A stretch of DNA of 64,000 nucleotides from Romanomermis culicivorax (Eukaryota; Nematoda; Enoplea; Mermithida; Mermithidae), in assembly GCA_963922205.1 (NCBI GenBank), contig CAWUHX010000091.1:496001-560000 (forward strand), in the 5' to 3' direction. The notes beneath the pieces were generated by a model. The model did no database searches. It had not been told where the DNA came from and saw nothing but the letters and a program-made list of their open reading frames with translations. Of the stretch, positions 10,801-22,800 are shown in pieces; the first letter of the stretch is position 1; the number at the start of each line of letters is the position of its first letter. The position numbers and the translations under genes are program-made.

Positions 10801-13800
10801 TGACAGCAGCAACTATTAATTTTGCTCAATCAATCTAAAATAATGTTTTTGAGCTGGAAAAACAGATAATTTCCATTATTTTCTTAGCAATTTATAATTT
10901 TCGCTCATTTCACACATTTTTCAAATGATTTAAACTTCGAACGGAAAAAATTTTCGTGTGCGAAAAAAATTTTGGGTCATTTCCGCACAGTGCGGATGAA
11001 GGCGTGCGGAAAAAAACCCTGGATTCGGGCCATTTTTCTGCATAAATACGATGATTATTGTTCTGACCAAAGAACATCTTTAAAGCATAAAAATCGTATG
11101 GGGGATGTTGTGCGTGTATAACATTTATTTGTATACACATGACGAATTTGAGAAAATATCAATTTTTTCCTTGATTTTGAAAATTTTCGAAATGAGTACA
11201 GGATTCATAGAGGCGGGAAAAACCGGAAGTTTTTAGTTGGACCGGAAAAAAACGGGAATTTCTTGAAAAATCCAAAGTTTAATGAACGTTTTATCGTATT
11301 TTTAGAGTAATTTTATTGCTTCTTTAAGGTTTTTAGGGTAATATCCCTAACTTCGAACACATTTGGCTTTGACTTGATCCAGCGACTTCAAAAATATAGA
11401 AAATTGGATGAATTTTTTTACAACAGACAGAAAAAATATTCTATTAGTTTAAGTGCGAAAAAGTAGACTTTAATTACAGACGGTTAACTTTCCAGATCGA
11501 TTATTTAAACATCCCATAAGTGTTCAAAGTTAAGACCGAACCTGTCCTGACTTCGAACACTTTTTATTTTTTTAAGAAATTGGCTTAGAATCATTGAACA
11601 ACAACAAAACATCGCATTATAACAATCAATTGAATGACAAAAAACTGTTACGGGTAATCATATTACAAAGCAGTATTATAAAAGTTCAACAGCAAAGTTA
11701 CAGGTGGAAGGAAATGAAATTCAACAATGATGGGAGGCGGAAATCTGGAGATAGTGAGCCTCTATGGCTTCTTTGAAAAAATATATTAAAGATTCGAATA
11801 ACGACTGTAGTAGTTATGCAACTATCACAATGTTAATAAATGACTTTGTCGAAATCATCAGGCAAGCAGCCTTCAGAAATCCAAACCTGACACAAATCCC
11901 ATTAAGCCCAAGTTTCTTGGAGACTGTTTTTTCTCTTTTTTACAAATAGTATTAGTTTCTACCACAAATTCTTGCTCACATGAAGAGCTCTCAGATAGAT
12001 GTTTGGCTTCGTTCACTATCTCTTGCAGCTTTTACCCTTCTTATAGGGTCAAAATTTTTTAACCGATTAATTGCTTCATCAGCAGTTGAAGCTTCCCGTG
12101 TTTACGATTCAGACGTCTGCCTCTAGCTTTTTACCATCGTTTTTGGTCAATTTTCGTTCAAAAATTGCAGATACTTGTACGAAACTATATGTTACCTAAC
12201 TTCGAAGAGGGTGTTCGAAGTTTGGGGAAAAGTGAATAATCGAAAGAATCACTTGCCTTCTTAAAATAGTTCAAAATGGTTATGATATTTAGATTCTACA
12301 CTCCAAATTTAGCTGAACCACATGAAATTAGATCCTACTTAGTGACTGTTGAAAAAACCATTTTTCGAAAATCACCGCCATAATCGGATGTGTCGAAATT
12401 TTCAAAATCTGACATCTACAATAAACTGTGTAATAATATAAAACTTTAATCAGCCTCCTTGTTGTAAAAAACAGAACGTGGAAATCTTTTGAACACAAAT
12501 GTGTTCGAAGTTGGGAACATGTTCGAAGTCGGGGGTTTTACCCTATATGACTTACCTGGTTTTGTTTTCGTTAATATCATTTTGTGATTTCAAGCACCTT
12601 GTTTTTGGCTGGTAATTTTTTACTGTTGAAGTTTTTAGGAATCTGGAAAGTCAAAAAGCTTCCCGCTTCTATGATTCTTTCATTGATTGATTGAAAGCAA
12701 CGACTGTTACGAGGCTTTTGTTCTTTGTTTTTTTACTATGCTCAAAGTCTCTGCTTGCCATACTCGTATGTTTTCAAATAGGTATGCAAAGCAAGTTTTG
12801 TACGTAGCTACCCGATCCAAATTTCTTTAGGTTGGTTGTCATTTTTTAAAAAGGTTGTTTCAATATTTTTCATAAGTGCTTTTTCACTGCAAAATGCCCA
12901 ATGTCAATCATTTATATGCATGCTTTCGAGCTTGTTTTGCATTCTAAGTTCCATTAGTCAGTAGTTTGTGAAAATTATCGGCGAAAATAAAGATTTTGAA
13001 TTTTAGGTCAGATAGTGCTGAATACAGCAAAATGAACAAAAATCTGGAACGCAATAATCCGGATTTCCTACAAGCTCAACAACGGACATTTATATTGACG
13101 CCAGCGCGCTGCGCCGGAAAATTTTTCAGACTCGAATTCTGGATAATGAATTTTCATATGCCCATAATAAATCAAGTGCAAACGAAAACAAAATCAGATT
13201 TACATAAAGAAAACAATCAAAAGTTGAAAAAAATGAAAGTAAAGCATGCTCAAGTCCGTGCCTGTGCTAGAGAATAGTGAATGATAGCCAGAGCTAGTCT
13301 TTTATTTGTACACTCTTTGGTATATACATATAAAAAATCAAAATCCTTTTACGAACGAAATTTCTTATACACAAAAAATTGTGAGTTTTGTGCTTACTTT
13401 TACACAAAACTTCTTCCAGAGGAAATTTTCTCACACTTAAATTCATGCAATTCATAGCAGGCACGTATAAGATACGATATTTAAAAATACAATTTTTTTG
13501 TCATGAGCTTCTCATACAGAATGCTAGAGAATTTAGAATTCACGTTGTTTGTACGGCTGAACAAGAATTTTCCTTTTAAAATCAAGATCATATAAATATT
13601 GGTAAAAATGAAATTTAACCAACTATTACGTTATATGGCCAAAAAAACATTGTCTGCACTCAGCAAACGCATTTTCAAAGCTTGCTTAGATGAATCAGTC
13701 CGAGTAACTATATGAAAAACCATTTCTTTGTGTTTAACTCGTTTTAGAGCCTGGAAAAGTGTTCTCAGACCAGTAAATGCCGAAACTCTCCGTGCTTTGT

Positions 13801-16800
13801 ACAAAAATCTCAACGAAATTTTGTACAGAATCAAAAATATTCGTCCCATACAAAAAACACTGACTCATAATTTGCGCGAAGCACCAGATAGGTTTGTAAG
13901 AATGCACCTCTGCATTTCTGAACTCCCAAAATTTCTTTTTGCCGCCGTAAACACAGTTTTGACGAAAAAACAGTACTCACAGATTTCCGATTTGGTTTCA
14001 TTTTGTTCTCTCTTTCTCATCGTATTTCTCTATTATTTTTGAATGCATTCGTATTGTGCTCACTGTTTATCTTTTTTGTACGAGACAAACATTCTTGGCT
14101 CCGTACAAAGATTTTTTTTTGGCACTCTTTGTACAGAGTACAAAGAGATTCTATCGACATTATCTGGTCATAAAATGCTTCTCCAGGCTCTAGTTTGATA
14201 TCAGAAAACACAGTAAAATTTTCCTATTTTATAATTCCTTGCAATGGTCTATCCACTATTTTCTACAAATCGTGCTTTCTGGGGACAAAATTGGCCAATT
14301 TTACATTTAGCTTGCAAATTAGTAGTTTCTTAAATTTGTTTGTTGGTGGTTGCTGACTCCATGATTGGTTTACTGGATTTTCCCGAATCGATTGCTTCTT
14401 CCCAGATTGTTTGGTTGACTGACTCCCTGATTGGTTGGCTGACTTGATGGTTGACTTTATTAGTTGCTTGTCAGGTTTAACTTCCAAACTGCTGGTTGTA
14501 CCTAAAATATGCTTTCTTGGTCGACTACCTGATTGACTGTTTCCTAAACTTGTTGGTTGCCTCATTAAATGAATTTGGTTAGTTGTATGACTCCCAGATT
14601 GATTGGTTGTTTAATAAATTGATCGTTTGCTTCCCAGGTCAGTTGATTGGTTGTTTCCTATAGTAGTTGGTTGCTTCCCAGATCACTTGGTTGTTGTTGA
14701 TTCCTGGATTTGTTGATTGGATATTTCCCAGATTCATTTGTTGCTTCTTATATATCAGGTGGTTGATTGCTTCCCGGATTAGTTGGTTGACCGCTTTCCA
14801 GATCTGTTGGTTGGTTGTTCCCAAATTGTTTGGTTGCTTCCCATGTCAGTTTACTTGTTGCTTTCCAGATCACTTGGTTGATTGTTTCGCAAATTGATTG
14901 ATTGCTTCCCAGATCAGTTGGATGGTTGTTTCAGAAATTGGTTGGTTGTTCCCCAAATCGGTTTATTTTTTTCTTCCCAGATCAGTTGGTTGTTTGATTC
15001 GCGGATTGATTGGTTGCTTCCCAGATCAGTTGGTCGGTTGATACACAGATCGGTTGGTTGCTCTACAGATAAGTTGGTTGGTTGTTTCCCAAATCGGTTG
15101 TTTGCTCCACAGATCAGTTGGTTGATTGATTCGTAGATTGGTTGCTTGCTTCCTAAATCAGATGGTTGGTTGTTTCCCAAATCGGTTGGTTGCTTCCCAG
15201 ATTAGTTGGTTGCTTGACTCACAGATCAGTTGATTTCCCAAATCGGTTTGCTTTCCGGATCAGTTGGTTGGTTGACTCACAAATCGATTGGTTTCTCTTC
15301 GGATCATTTGGTTGGTTGTTTCTACATTTGCTGGTTGCTTTACAGATCAGTTGGTTAGTTGGTTGATTGGTCTTTGCCTCTGCTGCCCTTTTTTCTTTTT
15401 TTCTCTCCTTTTTTCTTCCTCTGTTCTCTGTTCTCTTTTTTCCTCTTTCCCTTTCTCTTCTCTCTCTCTCTCTGCTCTATCAAGTGTTGAATTTCTGGAG
15501 CCACCGACAGCCGCCAACGTAGCTACCGAACCCAAAAACGTAGCTACCCGGTGGCTCGGGTGGTCCGGCATTGCCCAGGTTGTACCTACCGGGAAAACCG
15601 GGAAAAAGCCGGAAATTTTGTTTTTGGAAATCGCCATGAACCCTGTGAGTAACAATGTAATGCAAAAATACGTATAAAAACACAAAGACATCATTTTTAA
15701 CGCTTTTGAGCAGGAAAACACTTTTGGGAAAAGTGTTTTACATGTTGAGAAAATGTGGCTATTTTACATCATTGTAGAAAAATGCGTAAGAAAAACAAAT
15801 TTTTGTTACAAAGATGCTACCTAAGTATTGAAACAGATTTCCTCAAAGGACAACAAACAGCTACTGAACGAAAAAATGCGGAAGCTGAAAATAATGCATG
15901 GAAGAAAAGGAACGTAAAATTTAAGGAAATTTTTTTGAGAAAAATTGTTAAGCTTACAGATCGCAGAATTGAAGAAAAAACAAAATATCGTCAAATTAGT
16001 TTGATGAAATTTTTCATACGTGCTTTATACGTGTTTGTATAAAATCTGAACTGTTTTTCCTTTTTTCCATCAAGCCTAAGCTTAAGCCCCACACAAATTT
16101 TTGGGAAGTACTGGAAAAATGAGAGTTAACAAATGAACAAAAAATGTGTTTCAGGATAAGGAGAAGTCAATCTGATGGAATAAAAAATATGATTGTATAT
16201 GTTCGGGATACCGAGAATTAATACATTATTCGGGATAACAATACATTCGGTATAACGATACATTCTGAATACCGATTTACAACGAATCTTCCAGACACTG
16301 TAGTATCTATCGAAAGTTATTTTACTTTTGCAGTTTTTCCTCAAAGATACTAAAAGTTCAAACGGCACATTTGTAAATAATCAGCGATTATCCAAAGGAA
16401 CTGAAGAAAGCACTCCCAAAGAGATATTTTCTGGTGATATTGTTCAATTCGGTGTAGAAATTGTAGAAAATACGAAGAAAGGTAAAACGCCTAATTTATT
16501 ATTATACACATACATGTAATTGGGGGGGGGGAGTGCTATGGGAACCCCCCAGAAATCGTCGACCATATGGCTAGCCATTGGGCGACCCCCCCAGGATTTT
16601 CCAATCCAATGGCTAGCCATATGGTAGCCCTGGGGTCCCCCATAGTTTTAGTCAGAAAAATACTGAAAAATGTCATTTTTTTCATGAAAAATGTCAATTT
16701 TTGAACAAAAAATGGTCAAAAACGTCAATTTTGTCGGCGCTTCGCGCCATAAGTACATATGTTATCATTTTAAAGACAAAAATTACTACTTTTTGAACCG

Positions 16801-19800
16801 TTTTTCGGACATTTTTCATGAAAAAATCGAATTTTTTTCTTTTCATGTACCCCTCCCCCCAAAATTTTGGGAATTACTGACCCCCGGCCCGAAAACAGTG
16901 CTCCAATCCTCCCCAGACCTCGGAGCTCCGTTACATGTATGATTATACATTAGTGTTAAGTACCATTCACGGGCAAAGCATACCGCTAGCCTACAACTCC
17001 GTAGGCTATATTACGCGGTTAAGCACAGCGATTTATGGGGATTAAACATTTTTCTATAAACTCTAGGTTAAGTGTAGAATTCAGACGTAAATTTGTGATC
17101 TAATGTATCAAAAGTAAAGTAAAATGATATTATATCGCGAAATTCAGCTATTTTGAGCATGATTTAAATCGTCTTCTGTTTAAAGAAAAAGTAGAATTTT
17201 CTGTTATGATTTTACTCAAAAACTCTTGGAATCATTTCAGGTTAACAGATCAAAGCTTGAATTTTAGAGTTTTGTAGAGGATAATCAGCTCTGTAGTCTA
17301 GAAGTGGAATATTTTCCCGTGTATGTATGGAATTGAACATTTCAGTTACGCATGGCTGTATTATATCCATTGCCCGATTGTACTTCCCAGACGGCCGAGA
17401 AGCTTCTTCGAGGAGCGAGTGAGAAAGTTTTTTTTCAAGTCCCAAATCAATTTGCTATCTGCTTCAAAATCAATTTCGAATCGAATGACTCTGATACGTA
17501 ATACTTCAACGCAGTGTTTTTTTGCAGGAGCTATTTCTCACGGCGCAAAAAAAATTACCAAAAAAGTTTTACACGCCAAAAATTTTTTCTGTACTATAAT
17601 GCTATAAGATGAAATTGGTCTTGATAAATATTTTTGCATGGTGCAAAAAAACACTGCTTCAACGGCCTGTATGTTATTGAATTTTTGGGATTTTCACGAT
17701 GTGATTTTGACCCACGATTTTTAATTTCACAAATAGCTCGAGAGGTATAAAAAAGGTTTTCTCATTCTAACATATTCTGATTCAATTTATCTTTAGATTC
17801 GATACTACTTACGCGAATTTATCAACATCCTCCGCTGCATCTCATTGTTTACAGTCTGCTTTGCCATTTTCGGCTATAAATAGTCAAGAACTTTATCAAT
17901 TGCAGCAATATATTAAGGTAAACCCCCTTTTTGAAAACATGAAACCTTTTCCGAATAATTCACTTTCCTATCTCTATTTGTGTCGCCTGAATTTTAAATC
18001 TCGATTACTCTTTGCTCGTGATTTTATATGGATACCTTTAGATACACTCAAACATGTCAAAATTTTAATATTCTATACTTTTACTACGAATCTCGCAATT
18101 GTTTTATAACAGGAAGCCGTTTATCGGGAACAATTGATCGAATCCAAATTATCCACACTTCAAAACCTCTTGAGCGCCACTCAGGAAGCGTCTGAGAATA
18201 GTTGGAGGGCGTTGATTGACGAAGACCGACTTTTGTCCAGGATCGAAACGTTAGAAGGGCAGCTTTTAGCCTTCTCTAAGGTTTGTTGCAATGTTATTCG
18301 TTTGTAAAATTTGGAAATGAAAATTTTATTGTTTTAGAATATGAATGAAGACAAGCTGCGAGAACAAATTATACAGCTTCAAGAAGAGAAAGAAAAATAC
18401 GAGCTCTCCGGCAAAGTAATATTCTGACAAAATAATACAAATATAACTTGAATCAACAATACGAGTGTTTCTTCAACGAATCGTGGAATTTTGCTCAGTT
18501 TGCATGCATGGGCTATGTGTTTCGATTTTATACATTTAGATTTTTACTTACATATTTTCGTCACTTCCTCCGTCTAGGAAGCTTTACGGCGTGCTTTGCA
18601 AGAAAAAATGGAAGCTGTGCAGCGATTATCAGATGTAGAGCGTTCTTTGGAAACGACTGAGGAAGAATGTGCACATCTACGAGAGTCACGAGCAATGGCT
18701 AGCAATGAAGTCAAAAGCTTGTCCGATCAAAATAATGATTTTCAACGTCGGCTCAATAGTTTAGCTCAACAACTTGAAGTGAGGCTTATCAATTGAAAAA
18801 ATTTTTTTTTCAAAAGGTTTCAATTTTTTTATCTTTCCAAGTCATTTCCAAGACCAAATGTATTTTGAAAGCTTATTTCGCAAGAAAAATTGATTAGCCA
18901 GTTATACGTTACTTTAAAGTCTTATCTTTTAATGAAATTTTCTTCCTTCAGGAAGCCGAACAGAGATATAAAGAAATGGATCAATGTCTCACGGCCGAAA
19001 AGCTGGAATTGGAATCGAGATTAGTTCAAGTTTCTAATCGAGATTTATATCCCCAGAAGGTTTGCAGTCCGTACCCAGAAGTTTTTTCAAGGGGGGATTC
19101 CAAAAATGTTCAACATAGACGAAACTCGACTTCGTGAGCTCGCGTAGCTACCGACATGCACGGTAACAATTTTCCAGGGGGGGTAGGCGGGAAAAAAGAA
19201 TTCTGCCAGCCTGTTTTTCATACAAAAAATGCACAAAAATCATCACAAAAGCTGTCTTGGAAAAAGTTCAAGGGGGTGTTTGACGATTTTTTTGGCCAGG
19301 GAGGGTGCCCAGGGTCTCGGGTAAGGGGGTTTACCCCCTACCCCCTATGTGCATGTATGATAGCCACCGAATGTCATGCTGAAAGGTTCAGAATGGCGCG
19401 CCTAAGAGTCTCCTGGTGGGGTGTGGACTGGAGCGAAGCTTCAGAATGAATCGACTTTTTGCTATCTCAGGTTCGAAAAATCTCCGTCATTGGATAGTTG
19501 AAACAGATAATTTAGACTACACATGAATCATGATCAAAATTTATTTTTAAATTGGTACTAAACTATGAATATAATCATCTATTTAAATTAAACGAAGCGG
19601 TCACCTATCATTGCATTCTGATAATGAAGCTGCACACCGTTTTTCCTCGAAGATTTTACGACATGAGAATCATACCGGAAATTTTTTTCCACATTTTCTA
19701 AAAATACTCCGCATTTTTAAAAAGTTTACAATGCAGCCACGAATGTTCATTCTGCTTTTTAGGAGCATACCCAAATATTTTGATGTTTAAGGAGTCAGTA

Positions 19801-22800
19801 ACCAGCAAAAATGGAAAAATAGAAAATATTCTAATCAAAAATTCACATTGAGCTGATGAACGGCACATTGGTTTTATGTTCTACAACGGTTGAAGTCATA
19901 TTAACGATAGGTTTCTCATGAATTCCTCTGCTATTAAGGTTTCTGTGATTCTGATTACGCATATCGAATTTCGTGTATTTCTTGATCTGGCGCGCAGCGC
20001 CAGAAAAATTTTCAGTTTTTCACATTCTAAAACGCTGCAAAATGAATCTTCGCAATATAAAAATGTGAATCAAAATCATACTAATGGATTGTAATTTTTG
20101 TTTCTCATTGTCAAAAGTAGGCTAGTGACCAATAGCAAACAACACCGTCCATCAGCTGATACAAGAACCGGCATAGCCGATTCTACAGCCCACCACTACT
20201 AACCGAGCGGACTGACATTGTTTCAGGATATAAAAATTTCCGGATTTTTATATTCAAAAACGCTGGAAAATGAATATTTGCAACAGACATTGATGAAAAT
20301 GGAAACTCTAAATTCACAGTCTAGAATGATGTATTCAATTTTCAGTTTTTATAAATGCAAAAGTTCACGTTGAAAACGTTTGAAATATTCCAAGCCAGCG
20401 GGAGAAAAAATTTAAAGGGTCGATCAAAAATCTCAATTTCCGGCAAAATATAGAGTCTTAAGGAATAAAAAAAAGCGATAAGGTATTTCAATTGATAGAA
20501 ACTGTTGAAGATTAATTAGTTAGTGGTAGTAGATATGCTAACGGTTGCGCCTGATAAAAAACACGTGCTGTTATAACTCATGAAGGGCGCGAAGCGCCGG
20601 AAAATTTTGAGATTTTGGCCTTCTAAAGTTCACCAAAATGCATCTTTTCGGTTACAGCTGCATTATCAGACAGGCTAAAAATTTTTTGTTCGATTTCATT
20701 TCGGGGGGAATTCCCCCCATTCCCCTCTAGTTACGGGCCTGCATGCATACATGCGCACAGGGGGTATGGGGTAAACCCTCCTACCTAAGATCAGGGATAC
20801 CTCATTGGCCTGAAAGAGATCGTCAGAAACTCCCGGAAGTATTTTGAAGAAAATTTTTTCGATTACTTTCCGCATACACAGGGCCGTGCACAAGGGTGGG
20901 GGCCGCCCCCTCCCATTGAGACTGCATGCAAACAGTGTATCGCGTAAAATCAACAGTTTCTGGGGCTATTCAGTAAAAAAAAATTTAGTCCGCCCCCCCC
21001 CCCATGAAAAAATCCTGCGCACGGCCCTGCGCATGCCATATATGATAATAATGCTTATGGGGCTCTCTTTGTTCTTTGCTCATTCGCTCCAACCCCCTTG
21101 ATAAGACGTCTGAGTGCCTCTGCTCGAAAATTGCACACACGGAAAAATTCTTCATAGTGATGTTCCTCGGATATTTTTTGACATTCGGATATCCGGGTTT
21201 TTGGAGAGGTCGGATATCCAGATATCTGGTCATATATATGTGACAAAATCGACCTGTGTCCACTGTTTTTAAATTTCACGAAAAATTAGGTTTTGAAATT
21301 TTTTTGATGTCATCATTGATGAGGATGAATATTATAAATCTTCATATTTCAAATTGCCTCACTTCAACAATCATCAAGTGAGAAAAAATAAGAATAACAT
21401 CATCAGAAAAGTCAGAATCAAAAACTTAACGTTGAATATCAATGGCTAGTGAGCATTGTCGATTGTGATTGTGTAAATGCTTGAGAAGCGGTAGTTGACT
21501 TCCCGAGAGCTGTGGTGCTCGAGCCAAATTCAAATTAATAGTGATAATTAGTATGAAATCAGCGCACCGCGGTGTAAAATTCAAAGATTTTGATTTTCTA
21601 AAACGCATGAGGAGACCTCGTTTTGTTCCTCACGCCGACTTTTTCTCCCACATTTATAATAAAGCTCAAAGCTTAAAACTCAAAAAGGCTACAAGTGTAA
21701 ATAAGACAAAACTGTGTCTGTGCTTTGTACGTTCAGTTGATTGTATCACAATTTGGCGCCCGTCGTAAGTTAGCGTCTTGAATTCTTTTTTCGCGCCCAT
21801 GCGAGAGTAGAAAAAATTAATTTATAAATTTTAAAGTACATTCCGTGGTTAAATTGATGAAAAAAATATTGTTTAAAAGAGGAAAAAATATATATATAGT
21901 GACACAAAGTTCGCAAAAATCTACTAAAATGAACAGATTAGATTATAGGTGAAATTTGTATAATGCGATGAGTAAACTTGAAATCACTGATCCTCTGTTT
22001 ATTTCAGTTTCTTATTGACAAATTTTAAGTACAGTCCAAGAATTGTACGACGCAACATAATAGGAAATTATTTACGTTTCAAACTAAATGTGCTGAAAAT
22101 TTTTTACCTATGCAGCAGACTTTTTTCGGGTGGGATTGGATAAATTCCGAGGAGTCCGCAAAGACAGACATTTAAGAAATCTTATTAGTATCAATTCTCT
22201 GAGTAATTCATCTCATCTAAGAAATGGTATTGTTTATGCACTCAGTTGAAAAAAATCAGGATAAAAAACCTAAAAAAGCAGAAAATGTCAACCACAGGAA
22301 AGCATAAGCCGAAAATAGACAGAAAAACTGCACGTTTGTCAATTAAAGCATAACGTGTTTATCATTAGCTCTCAACTTTTTTATTTGATCATTTCTTTTT
22401 TATGTCATCTAAAAATAAGTTTGATTTGATTTCAAAATCGCCTGTTCAACAAATCTATTAACTTTCCTATTTTTATTCGTCAGTTGTGTTAGAAGTTTTA
22501 TCCGGATATCCGGACGGATATCCGGATATCCGATTATCCCGATATCCGACGAACATCACTAGTTCTTCATTAGAAAATACTATATTATGCGTAACCTGTG
22601 GACTCATTCTGTGCTTTAGGTCGCAACACAATTGAATGGTATCGATGCCAAAGTTGAAGCAATATCTAAATTTGAAAATGATCACCAAGAAGAGGAAGAA
22701 GAAAATAATAACAAGGAATCGCGAGTTTCCTTTCAAGATATTGCTCAAATTAATTGTAATTTATCCGAAATAGTACCGCCAAGAACGGTTAGTTCAGTAA

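Noticed and set aside
14667-15366. Several Trp/Leu-rich and Asn/Gln-rich frames on both strands
   Set aside because: Minisatellite artefacts.
15288-15721. 129- and 124-codon frames on opposite strands
   Set aside because: They span the polypyrimidine tract; low-complexity composition, no homology recognised.
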